7,307 nucleotides of DNA from JANMEX01 sp031423755 (GCA_031423755.1 JANPGC010000100.1:1-7307), one strand, 5' to 3'; numbered from the stretch's first letter, positions 1 through 6,147 are shown. Translations and numbers: made by a program. Notes: generated by a model not told the origin, from the letters alone.

Positions 1-1
1 G

Positions 2-334
2 TCTGTCGCGCTCGGCATGGTCTCCATGACCGGCGTCTTCACTGCCACGGAAGCGCTTCTGGCCCTGAAATCCGGCGCTTCGGCGCTTAAATTCTTTCCC
101 GCCAGCGCGCTTGGCCCCTCCGGCGTCAATGCCATTCAGGCGATTCTGCCCAGAGGAACGGTCGTCGGCGCGGTCGGCGGTGTCGGCGACGCTGATTTTG
201 CCGCGTGGATGAAGATCGGTGTCAGCGCCTTCGGCCTTGGCTCGAGCCTCTACAAGCCAGGTGCAAGCGCGGCTGACGTTATCGAGAAGGCTCGCCGCGC
301 TGTGCAGGCCTATGATGCCGCCATGTCCTCGTGA
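2..334 (+). CDS. dgoA: 2-dehydro-3-deoxy-6-phosphogalactonate aldolase, C-terminal part (5' end outside window)
   Basis: This is the last 110 residues of a class I aldolase of the KDPG/KDPGal family, usually about 205-215 residues, so roughly half is missing upstream. The reading frame is open from base 2, so the ATG at 17 is internal and not a start. Family motifs are visible: GVFTATEAL (bases 32-58), LKFFPAS, the GAVGGVGDADFAAW segment, and GLGSSLYKPG near the end. The Lys in ALKFFPA (bases 89-91) sits where these enzymes carry the Schiff-base lysine. By family knowledge the enzyme splits 2-dehydro-3-deoxy-6-phosphogalactonate into pyruvate and glyceraldehyde 3-phosphate in the De Ley-Doudoroff galactose/galactonate pathway. 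The lactonase-type gene 9 bases downstream fits that pathway. The residue before GVF is Thr, where I would expect Pro in many homologues. KDPG (gluconate-type) specificity cannot be fully excluded without the N-terminal half, but the FGLGSSLYKPG ending favours KDPGal. Confidence 0.88.
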   Translation, partial: SVALGMVSMTGVFTATEALLALKSGASALKFFPASALGPSGVNAIQAILPRGTVVGAVGGVGDADFAAWMKIGVSAFGLGSSLYKPGASAADVIEKARRAVQAYDAAMSS

Positions 335-343
335 GGAGAGCCC

Positions 344-1213
344 ATGACCGTCTCCACCCTGTCAGACATCTCCTGCCATCTCGGCGAAGGCCCGTCTTTT
401 GAGCCCTCCACCGGCACACTGTGGTGGTTCGATATTCTGGACAAGCGCTTGCATGGCTTGCAGATCTCAAAAGGCATCAAGACCGCGATCAACCTGCCGG
501 TGATGGCGAGCGCAATATTCCACGTTGACGATGACCGCGACCTCATTCTCACCGAGCGCGGCTTCTACGTCCGTTTCCACGCCTCTTCGGTCATGTCTCT
601 CGCCATCCCGGTTGAAGATGACAATCCTGCCACCCGCTCCAATGACGCCCGAGCCCATCCATGCGGCGCCGTCTGGTTCGGCACCATGGGCAGAAACGCC
701 GAACTTGGTGCAGGCGCGATCTACCATCTGTTCAAGGGCAAGGTGACGAAACTCTACCCTTCGATCTCAATCCCTAACGCCATTTGCTTCTCGCCCGATG
801 GCCACATTGCATATTTCACCGACACCAAAGTCAACAAGCTGATGCGCGTCGCCATTGATCCGGCAACGGCTCTTCCGGTCGGCGAGCCCAAGGTTCTGGT
901 TGACCGCTCTGGAATGGAAGGCGGCATCGACGGCGCGATTGTCGATCAGGATGGCACAATCTGGAACGCGCTATGGGGCATCGGCAGGCTTGCCGCGTTC
1001 AGTCCGGACGGAAAGCTCATCCGGGAGATTGACCTGCCAGCCAAACAAACAACCTGCCCGGCCTTCATCGGCAAAAACCTCGACCGCATTGCCGTGACCT
1101 CCGCGCGCGAGAACTACGACGACACCGCCCGCGCCGCCGACCCGGAATGTGGCAAGACATTTGTTGTTGATCTGCCGGTCAAAGGAAGGCCGGAGCCGAC
1201 GGTGCTGCTTTGA
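344..1213 (+). CDS. SMP-30/gluconolactonase/LRE family sugar lactonase
   Basis: The 289-residue product covers the full six-bladed beta-propeller length of the SMP-30/gluconolactonase family. Expected metal-site residues are present: Glu15 in CHLGEGP, Asn145 in SIPNAICFSPDG and Asp196 in GGIDGAIVDQDG, matching the Glu/Asn/Asp triad of human SMP-30. The RSND motif (98-101) followed by P.G..WFGTM corresponds to the substrate-lid Arg/Asn region. There is no signal peptide, so it is cytoplasmic. Members hydrolyse aldono-lactones. Placed 9 bases after the KDPGal aldolase, with GAGGAGAG at 333-340 as ribosome binding site, it most likely opens a galactono- or related pentono-lactone in the same operon; the exact substrate is inference. 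The ATG at 344 is chosen for its Shine-Dalgarno sequence and because the conserved fold begins right after it. The gene ends 45 bases before a convergent toxin gene. No hairpin-plus-T terminator is evident in that gap. Confidence 0.9.
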   Translation: MTVSTLSDISCHLGEGPSFEPSTGTLWWFDILDKRLHGLQISKGIKTAINLPVMASAIFHVDDDRDLILTERGFYVRFHASSVMSLAIPVEDDNPATRSNDARAHPCGAVWFGTMGRNAELGAGAIYHLFKGKVTKLYPSISIPNAICFSPDGHIAYFTDTKVNKLMRVAIDPATALPVGEPKVLVDRSGMEGGIDGAIVDQDGTIWNALWGIGRLAAFSPDGKLIREIDLPAKQTTCPAFIGKNLDRIAVTSARENYDDTARAADPECGKTFVVDLPVKGRPEPTVLL

Positions 1214-1258
1214 GAATATGCAGTCAGCTGTGCTCGAACGCCTGATGGCACGCGACAA

Positions 1259-1654
1259 TTAACCGATATCTGTCTGGCTGAAATCATTGCCAATATAGAG
1301 TATCGGCACCGCAACTGTCTTGGCCGCTGCATAGGAAAAGCAATCTCCCATGTTCAGGCCCGCAGGATGGCCGCTTGGCTTGCCATAGCGGTCGAAGGCA
1401 TTCAGCGCGAGCACTGCCATTTCAGGGGTTATGTTGAGGCAAGTCGCCCTGAGTTCGCTGTGAAAACGATCAACAATCGGACCGACCATCTCCGTTGAAA
1501 CCCGCATGATCCGTGCCAGTGCCGCCGTCGCCTCCCAGATGGCAATTGGCGAGGTATGAAATCTTGATTCCGCCAGATCGATTTTCGAAAGCAGTGCACT
1601 TGCCTGCGGTTCATCCGCAATAATGGCAACGACCGCGGAGGCGTCCAGAAACAT
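1259..1654 (-). CDS. vapC: VapC-type PIN-domain ribonuclease toxin
   Basis: This 131-residue protein is a single PIN domain. It starts MFLDASAVVAIIADEP, with the first catalytic Asp at position 4. The other acidic residues follow at Glu41 (PIAIWEATAAL), Asp104 (LNMGDCFSYAAAK) and Asp124 (LYIGNDFSQTDI), so the metal-binding cluster is complete and the toxin looks active. Family knowledge: VapC toxins are Mg-dependent endoribonucleases that cut tRNA or rRNA and are neutralised by the partner antitoxin. Its ATG overlaps the antitoxin stop codon (TAATG on the minus strand), so translation is probably coupled. It converges on the upstream lactonase gene. The GNDFSQTDI ending is typical of the subgroup found with Rv0623-type antitoxins. 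The RNA target cannot be read from the sequence. Confidence 0.92.
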   Translation of the reverse strand: MFLDASAVVAIIADEPQASALLSKIDLAESRFHTSPIAIWEATAALARIMRVSTEMVGPIVDRFHSELRATCLNITPEMAVLALNAFDRYGKPSGHPAGLNMGDCFSYAAAKTVAVPILYIGNDFSQTDIG

Positions 1655-1896
1655 TACTGTCCGCTCATCTCGTCAGAAAACTTCTTCATGTCGAAGCTGC
1701 GGTCGGCCTCTCCAAGCGCCGCAAAGTCCTTCTGGATTGACGCAAGCCTTTTGGAAGCGGGAACCGCCGCATTCATCCGTTCAAGCTCGTGCCGAAGCGC
1801 AGTAACAATCGCCTTGGTCTTGCTCCTCTCACCGGAAGCCTGAAGAACATTTTTCAACAGAATGTCCGCCTGCGGGTCTTTTATGAAAATAGGCAT
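1654..1896 (-). CDS. vapB: VapB-type antitoxin, Rv0623-like (PSK operon transcription factor) family
   Basis: This 80-residue protein begins MPIFIKDPQADILLKNV and contains SKTKAIVTALRHELER (residues 25-40), the pattern of Rv0623-like antitoxins. The N-terminal strand and following helices form a small DNA-binding dimer, and the charged C-terminal tail (QKDFAALGEADRSFDMKKFSDEM) would wrap the toxin. The frame is open upstream for 48 more codons, to an ATG at 2040, but the extension (FWNGWQMFDQCVSAGG...) has no family resemblance and covers the likely promoter, so the ATG at 1894-1896 is the chosen start. Ribosome-binding signal is weak: a G-rich GGGGCGG lies just upstream, inside a small inverted repeat (CATGG/CCATG, 1894-1908) that includes the start codon. 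By family knowledge the VapBC complex represses its own promoter. Confidence 0.9.
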   Translation of the reverse strand: MPIFIKDPQADILLKNVLQASGERSKTKAIVTALRHELERMNAAVPASKRLASIQKDFAALGEADRSFDMKKFSDEMSGQ

Positions 1897-1910
1897 GGCC
1901 GCCCCATGGG

Positions 1911-1936
1911 ATATATAACCGAAGAAAAGTATATAC
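1911..1936 (-). promoter_or_regulatory. Putative vapBC promoter/autorepression operator
   Basis: Immediately upstream of vapB lies an AT-rich patch that stands out from its surroundings. It holds a perfect palindrome GTATATAC (1929-1936) and a second self-complementary run, ATATAT (1911-1916), about two helical turns away. On the minus strand TATATA (1917-1912) resembles a -10 box; the -35 match is poor. GTATAC-like palindromes are known operator cores of several VapBC systems. Two spaced palindromes over the promoter fit cooperative binding by a VapBC complex. This is pattern-based and not proven. Confidence 0.45.
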
Positions 1937-1958
1937 AAACGTGGGATGAAATCAAGCT

Positions 1959-1973
1959 GTGGATTTGATCCAC
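1959..1973. repeat. Short perfect inverted repeat GTGGAT-TTG-ATCCAC
   Basis: A 6-bp stem with a 3-base loop lies in the 199-base gap between the divergent vapB and MATE transporter genes. Neither strand shows a following T run, so it does not look like an intrinsic terminator. It may be an operator-type dyad or chance. Nothing else recognisable was found in this gap apart from the AT-rich vapBC patch and the MATE ribosome binding site. Confidence 0.3.
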
Positions 1974-2095
1974 CCGCCGACACGCATTGGTCAAACATCT
2001 GCCACCCATTCCAAAATCTCATCCATTCCCCTGCTTCCATTGGTTGCGTGCTCTGCTAAACCTCACCGTCTTTCGCGTGGAGGACGCGTCACATC

Positions 2096-3484
2096 ATGGC
2101 AGGCGACACATCCGCTCATTGGCGGGCGGAACTGAAGGCGACGCTTGCTCTGGCTTGGCCGATGGTGCTGACCAATCTGGCGCAAACCGCAATGGGCGCA
2201 ACAGATGTGCTGATGCTTGGCTGGCTCGGACCGGATGAGCTTGCCGCCGGTGCCATTGGCACCAACATCTATTTCCTGCTGTTTTTCATCGGCTTTGGCC
2301 TGATGCTCGCCATCGCGCCTGTGCTGGCCGAGGAAATCGGCGCTTTCAAGCACGAAGTCCGCCGCGTTCGCCAGACGGTGCGCCACGGGTTGTGGCTGGC
2401 CGTGCTCGTGCCGCTGCCGATCTGGATCGTGCTGTGGAACGGCGAAGCGGTGCTGCTGTGGACAGGGCAGGAGCCCAACACATCCGCGCTGGCCGGCATT
2501 TACCTGCACACGCTGCAATGGGCGCTGATGCCATTTTACGGCTATGTGGTCCTGCGCAATTTCGTGTCCGTCAAACGGCGCCCCGTGTCGGCCATGATCA
2601 TCACAATCTGCGGCGTTGCCTTCAATGCGCTGGCCAACTGGGTGTTGATCTTCGGCAATCTCGGCTTTCCCGCCATGGGCATCCAGGGCTCCGGCCTTGC
2701 CACCGCGCTGACCTCATTGATGATGTTCCTGGCCATGGCCGGCGTGGTCACGCTCGACCGGGAGTTTCGCCGCTATCATTTGTTTGGCCGCATCTGGCGC
2801 ATAGACCCGGCGCAGTTCTGGCGGCTGCTGAAGCTCGGCGCGTCCATCGGCATGCTGCTTTTGTTTGAAACAGCGCTGTTTTCGGTCTCAGGTCTCGTCA
2901 TGGGTAACATCGGCCGCGACTCGGTCGCTGCCTACGCCATCGCGCTGCAACTCGCGTCGATCACCTTCATGATACCGCTCGGATTGAGCCAAGCTGCGAC
3001 GGTTCGCGTCGGCCTGTTTTATGGCGCTGGCGAGCCGGATGGTATCCGCCGCGCCGGCTGGACCAGCTTCTGCCTCGGCACCGGCTTCATGGCCTGTACC
3101 GCGCTCATCATGCTGGCAATACCGGACACGCTGGTTGGCCTGTTCCTCGACCGCAACGACGCGAAAGCCGCGCCGGTCTATGCGCTTGCAGTGGGCTTTC
3201 TCTCATTTGCGGCCCTGTTCCAGATCGTCGATGGCGCGCAATCGGTCGCTGGCGGCATGCTGCGCGGCCTGCAGGACACGCGCATCCCGCTCATTTTGGG
3301 TGGCATCGGCTATTGGGGCATAGGCATGCCCTTCGGCCTCTGGCTGGCGTTCGAACAGGGCATGCAAGGCAAGGGTATCTGGCTCGGCCTCGCGTCAGGC
3401 CTGGCGTTTGTCGCGGTGACGCTTCTGTGGCGCTGGGTCAAGGTGACCGGACGGCGAGATGTCGCCGCCGCACCGCTTGGTTGA
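2096..3484 (+). CDS. MATE family efflux transporter, NorM-like
   Basis: The 462-residue product has the normal length and about twelve hydrophobic segments of the NorM branch of the MATE family. The N-terminus (ELKATLALAWPMVLTNLAQTAMGATDVLMLGWLG) is classic for the family. Acidic residues thought to bind the coupling cation in Vibrio NorM have counterparts at Asp37 (GATDVLM), Glu258 (LLFETALF) and Asp379 (IVDGAQSVAGGMLRG). Other signatures are PLGLSQAATVRVG (294-306) and LRGLQDTRIP (389-398). It should export cationic or hydrophobic compounds across the inner membrane using a Na+ or H+ gradient; the substrate is unknown. The ATG at 2096 is preceded by GGAGGA at 2079-2084, 11 bases upstream. 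It is apparently monocistronic, and its stop codon is one base from that of the convergent rlpA-like gene. Confidence 0.93.
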   Translation: MAGDTSAHWRAELKATLALAWPMVLTNLAQTAMGATDVLMLGWLGPDELAAGAIGTNIYFLLFFIGFGLMLAIAPVLAEEIGAFKHEVRRVRQTVRHGLWLAVLVPLPIWIVLWNGEAVLLWTGQEPNTSALAGIYLHTLQWALMPFYGYVVLRNFVSVKRRPVSAMIITICGVAFNALANWVLIFGNLGFPAMGIQGSGLATALTSLMMFLAMAGVVTLDREFRRYHLFGRIWRIDPAQFWRLLKLGASIGMLLLFETALFSVSGLVMGNIGRDSVAAYAIALQLASITFMIPLGLSQAATVRVGLFYGAGEPDGIRRAGWTSFCLGTGFMACTALIMLAIPDTLVGLFLDRNDAKAAPVYALAVGFLSFAALFQIVDGAQSVAGGMLRGLQDTRIPLILGGIGYWGIGMPFGLWLAFEQGMQGKGIWLGLASGLAFVAVTLLWRWVKVTGRRDVAAAPLG

Positions 3485-3485
3485 C

Positions 3486-3830
3486 TCAAATCCGCGAAAT
3501 GCAAACCTTCGTGTGACCCGCGCCAATAAACCCAAGCTTTTTGGCGGCGCCCTTGGACAGGTCGATCACCCGGCCTTTGATGAACGGGCCGCGATCGTTG
3601 ATGCGCACCACGAGAGACCTGCCGGTCTTGGAATTGGTGACCTTGACCTTCGAGCCGAGCGGCAGCGTCTTGTGCGCGGCGGTCATGGCAGAAGGGTTCA
3701 TCATCTCGCCTGAAGCGGTGCGCGAATGCAGCGCATACCATGACGCGCCGCCGCATTCGGCGAAGGCGTTGCCAGTGAGCATAAGGACGGTTGCCATCAT
3801 TGCGGCAGAGATTGTGAGCTGTCTTTTCAA
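3486..3830 (-). CDS. Small secreted RlpA-like double-psi beta-barrel protein (septal ring lytic transglycosylase family)
   Basis: From the chosen TTG start the product is 114 residues. It has a signal peptide MKRQLTIS...LMLTGNAFA with cleavage expected after Ala24, then one double-psi beta-barrel domain and no SPOR domain. Family motifs are intact: CGGASWYALHSRTASGE, AAHKTLPLGSKVKVTN, VRINDRGPFIKGRVIDLS. Glu42 and Asp79 are 37 residues apart, the same spacing as the two acidic residues reported essential in Pseudomonas RlpA, so glycan-cleaving activity on peptidoglycan is plausible. Cys26 and Cys110 could form a disulfide in the periplasm. The start is uncertain. TTG at 3830 has AGGA (3842-3839) eight bases upstream. 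A longer form from TTG at 3854 (122 residues) has no visible Shine-Dalgarno sequence and begins inside a hairpin. It lacks a lipobox, unlike the lipoprotein RlpA of E. coli. Peptidoglycan role is family-based inference. Confidence 0.88.
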   Translation of the reverse strand: MKRQLTISAAMMATVLMLTGNAFAECGGASWYALHSRTASGEMMNPSAMTAAHKTLPLGSKVKVTNSKTGRSLVVRINDRGPFIKGRVIDLSKGAAKKLGFIGAGHTKVCISRI

Positions 3831-3848
3831 AACGCTTATCCTGTTAAT

Positions 3849-3866
3849 CTTCAAGGTGGCTTGAAG
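3849..3866. repeat. Perfect 7-bp hairpin CTTCAAG-GTGG-CTTGAAG upstream of the rlpA-like gene
   Basis: An inverted repeat with a 4-base loop sits in the short gap between the regulator gene and the rlpA-like gene. On the minus strand it is not followed by a T run (ATTAACAGG follows), so it is not a standard terminator. It covers the alternative TTG start at 3854 and lies just upstream of the AGGA ribosome binding site, so it could be a 5'-leader structure or an operator-type dyad. Confidence 0.4.
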
Positions 3867-3919
3867 CCGGACAAATGCGGCGACAAAGCGGCACTAAGAT
3901 CACAAGATGTTTCCGAATC

Positions 3920-4723
3920 TTAAAAGGTCGGCGGTGTGTTGATCCATAATAGAACAGTTTCTCCACCAGAACTGTTCTTCCAGGAATGCTGCACTGAGCT
4001 TTTGAAGTAGAGCGAATCGCCCGCATTCAATTGGTAAAAATCCTCAGAACCCAGAACGACTTCCAGCTGACCTGACAGAACATGAATGAACTCTTCACCC
4101 TCATGTTTGTACGCCCCTTCCGATGACGCGTCAGGAGCCAACACAAAGCGGTGGCAGTCCATCTGGTTGCGCCCTTCCGCCAGCAGTTGGACTGTTACGC
4201 CGGGCGTTGTCTGCGGCCACGCCGACCATTCGCCCGAGCGGACGTGCTGCCTTGCCGCGCCTTCGTTCGGACCGGAGAGCGCCGAAACCGTCGTGCCAAA
4301 CGACTCTGCCAAGTCGTGCAGCACCTTGACCGAAAGGCCTTGTGAGGTCCGCTCGAATGTCGACAGCGCCGAGACCGCAATCCCGACGTCCGCGGCAACA
4401 TCTGCCAACGTCTTGCCCGCCATTTGCCGCATGTGGCGGATGCGTTTGCCGACCGGATCGGCCTCGGCGCGGCTTGGGGAGGTTTGTGGCAAGTCCGAGG
4501 ATTCCAGTGCCGCCCGGATTGCTGCCGGATTCAGGCCCTGTTCGGCGCGTTGCCACTGGATGCGCTTGAGCTGTTCAAGGTGCTGGCTGGAATAGCAGCG
4601 CTGCCCCCCGGCCGTGCGCCCCGGTTCGATCAGCCCTTGAAGCTCCCAAAGCCGCAAGGTCGAGGCCGAAACGCCGGTCAGCCGTGCCGCTTCCGCCACC
4701 TTGTATCGAACCGGACTGTTCAA
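3920..4723 (-). CDS. Three-domain transcriptional regulator: MerR-type HTH + XRE-type HTH + cupin
   Basis: From TTG at 4723 the product is 267 residues. Residues about 6-75 are a MerR-type DNA-binding head (YKVAEAARLTGVSASTLRLWELQGLIEP, then GGQRCYSSQHLEQLKRI). Residues about 92-150 are an XRE/lambda-repressor-like helix-turn-helix (IRHMRQMAGKTLADVAADVGIAVSALSTFER). Residues about 193-262 are a cupin (KHEGEEFIHVLSGQLEVVLG, then GDSLYFKSSVQHSWKN), with His207, Glu211, His214 and His246 as possible ligand or metal contacts. The XRE-cupin half matches the plan of PuuR-type regulators of putrescine/GABA catabolism. Divergence from gabTD suggests it controls them, perhaps sensing GABA, a semialdehyde or a polyamine; that is inference. 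Start choice: TTG at 4723 has AAGGGAT (4737-4731) upstream. A TTG at 4753 would add ten residues but has no ribosome binding site and directly abuts a 20-bp dyad. No in-frame ATG is available near the N-terminus. Confidence 0.88.
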   Translation of the reverse strand: MNSPVRYKVAEAARLTGVSASTLRLWELQGLIEPGRTAGGQRCYSSQHLEQLKRIQWQRAEQGLNPAAIRAALESSDLPQTSPSRAEADPVGKRIRHMRQMAGKTLADVAADVGIAVSALSTFERTSQGLSVKVLHDLAESFGTTVSALSGPNEGAARQHVRSGEWSAWPQTTPGVTVQLLAEGRNQMDCHRFVLAPDASSEGAYKHEGEEFIHVLSGQLEVVLGSEDFYQLNAGDSLYFKSSVQHSWKNSSGGETVLLWINTPPTF

Positions 4724-4756
4724 ACTTTCGATCCCTTTTCCCGGCGCTTTCAATCA

Positions 4757-4776
4757 GTCTTCGAACGTGCGAAAAC
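4757..4776. promoter_or_regulatory. Candidate operator dyad between the regulator and gabT
   Basis: GTCTTCGAACGTGCGAAAAC is an imperfect 20-bp palindrome in which 8 of 10 base pairs are symmetric, centred on ACGT. It lies in the divergent gap, 34 bases upstream of the favoured regulator start and 78 bases upstream of the gabT ATG. MerR-family operators are commonly dyads of about this length, and XRE dimers also bind palindromes. A TTGGCA hexamer (4781-4786) next to it could be a -35 box for gabT, but no good -10 follows. Binding by the neighbouring regulator is inference. Confidence 0.4.
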
Positions 4777-4853
4777 ACTATTGGCAACTTACAGAAAAAA
4801 TGCAAGAAAGAAGAAATCCAGAATTTGCAATTTGGCCGCAAGAGGAGCCTGCC

Positions 4854-6143
4854 ATGAACGCCCCGCTGAAAAATGCCGAAATCCAGATCCGCAAACTTGA
4901 CGCGATTTCGCGCGGTGTCGGCGTCATGACGCAAATCTATGCCGACAAAGCCGAGAACTCCGAAATCTGGGACGTCGAAGGCCGCCGCTACATCGACTTT
5001 GCCGCCGGTATCGCCGTCGTCAACACCGGCCACCGCCACCCGAAAGTGATTGCGGCTGTAAAAGACCAGCTCGATCATTTCACCCACACCTGCCATCAGG
5101 TGGTGCCTTACGAAAACTATATCCGCCTTGCCGAACGCCTGAACAAGGCTGTCCCCGGTAACTTTGCCAAGAAGACCATCTTCGTCACTACCGGCGCTGA
5201 AGCCGTTGAAAATGCAGTCAAAATCGCCCGCGCTGCCACTGGCCGCCAGGCTGTCATCGCCTTCACCGGTGCCTTCCATGGCCGCACGTTCATGGGCATG
5301 GCACTGACCGGCAAGGTGGTGCCTTACAAGGTCGGCTTCGGCGCGATGATGAACGATGTTTTCCACGTGCCGTTCCCGGTCGAGATGCATGGCGTCTCTC
5401 AGGAGGAATCTCTGTCGGTGCTCGACAAGCTGTTCAAGGCAGATGTCGATCCGGGCCGTGTGGCGGCCATCATCGTCGAGCCGGTTCAGGGCGAAGGCGG
5501 GTTTTACGATGTGCCCAAGCCCTTCATGAAGGCGCTGCGCGAGATTTGCGACAAGCATGGCATCATCTTCATCGCCGACGAGGTCCAGACCGGCTTTGCC
5601 CGCACCGGCAAATTGTTTGCCATGGAGCATTATGACGTCACTGCCGACATCACCACGATGGCAAAGGGATTGGCGGGCGGCTTCCCGCTCGCAGCCGTCA
5701 CCGGCAAGGCCGAAATCATGGATGCGCCGGGACCCGGCGGTCTTGGCGGCACCTATGGCGGAAACCCGATCGGCATCGCCGCCGGAAACGCCGTGCTTGA
5801 TGTCATTGAGGAAGAGCAGCTCTGCGACCGCGCCATGCAGCTCGGCAACCGGCTGCACCAGCGGCTGGAGTCCCTGCGTCATGACATTCCGCACATTGCC
5901 GACATCCGCGGCTACGGCTTCATGAAGGCCATCGAGTTCAACATTCCGGGCACCGGCAAGCCGAATCCCGACTTTACCAACGCCCTGCGCATGAAGGCGC
6001 TGGAGAAGGGCCTGATCCTTCTCACCTGCGGCGTCTACGGCAATGTCATCCGCTTCCTTGCGCCTATCACCATTCAGGACGAAGTCTTCAGCGAAGCGCT
6101 GGACATCATCGAATCCTCCATCCGCGAATGCGCAAAGGCTTGA
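4854..6143 (+). CDS. gabT: 4-aminobutyrate aminotransferase (GABA transaminase), class III PLP enzyme
   Basis: The 429-residue product has the full length of GabT. It transfers the amino group of GABA to 2-oxoglutarate, giving succinate semialdehyde and glutamate, in the cytoplasm. Visible landmarks are IDFAAGIAVVNTGHRHP (47-63), the phosphate-binding TTGAEAVENA (112-121), AFHGRT (140-145), Glu209 in IIVEPVQGEGG, Asp242 in IADEVQTGFARTG (contacting the PLP ring nitrogen) and the Schiff-base Lys271 in TTMAKGLAGGFPL. Ile53 matches the Ile50 that lines the E. coli GabT active site, supporting GABA over ornithine or acetylornithine as substrate. The frame is open upstream to 4701, but the ATG at 4854 is chosen because AGAGGAG (4841-4847) precedes it by six bases and homology starts there. 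It is followed four bases later by gabD, forming an operon, and is divergent from the MerR/XRE-cupin regulator. A 5-aminovalerate side activity is common in the family. Confidence 0.95.
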   Translation: MNAPLKNAEIQIRKLDAISRGVGVMTQIYADKAENSEIWDVEGRRYIDFAAGIAVVNTGHRHPKVIAAVKDQLDHFTHTCHQVVPYENYIRLAERLNKAVPGNFAKKTIFVTTGAEAVENAVKIARAATGRQAVIAFTGAFHGRTFMGMALTGKVVPYKVGFGAMMNDVFHVPFPVEMHGVSQEESLSVLDKLFKADVDPGRVAAIIVEPVQGEGGFYDVPKPFMKALREICDKHGIIFIADEVQTGFARTGKLFAMEHYDVTADITTMAKGLAGGFPLAAVTGKAEIMDAPGPGGLGGTYGGNPIGIAAGNAVLDVIEEEQLCDRAMQLGNRLHQRLESLRHDIPHIADIRGYGFMKAIEFNIPGTGKPNPDFTNALRMKALEKGLILLTCGVYGNVIRFLAPITIQDEVFSEALDIIESSIRECAKA

Positions 6144-6147
6144 AGTC

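Noticed and set aside
1214..1258. Possible terminator between the convergent lactonase and vapC genes
   Set aside because: I found no stable GC-rich stem followed by a T run on either strand.
1897..2040. N-terminal extension of vapB to an ATG at 2040
   Set aside because: The extension has no resemblance to antitoxins, covers the AT-rich promoter-like patch, and known family members begin with the MP.FIK pattern seen at 1896.
2063..2518. Minus-strand 151-codon open frame opposite the MATE gene, and other shadow frames there
   Set aside because: The MATE protein in the plus frame is full length with conserved motifs; the antisense products have no recognisable features.
4801..4829. TGCAA...TTGCA inverted repeat upstream of gabT
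   Set aside because: Only five bases per arm with a 19-base spacer in an A-rich region; expected by chance.
4701..4853. Upstream in-frame extension of gabT
   Set aside because: It overlaps the divergent regulator start and putative operator. A strong AGAGGAG sits directly before the ATG at 4854.
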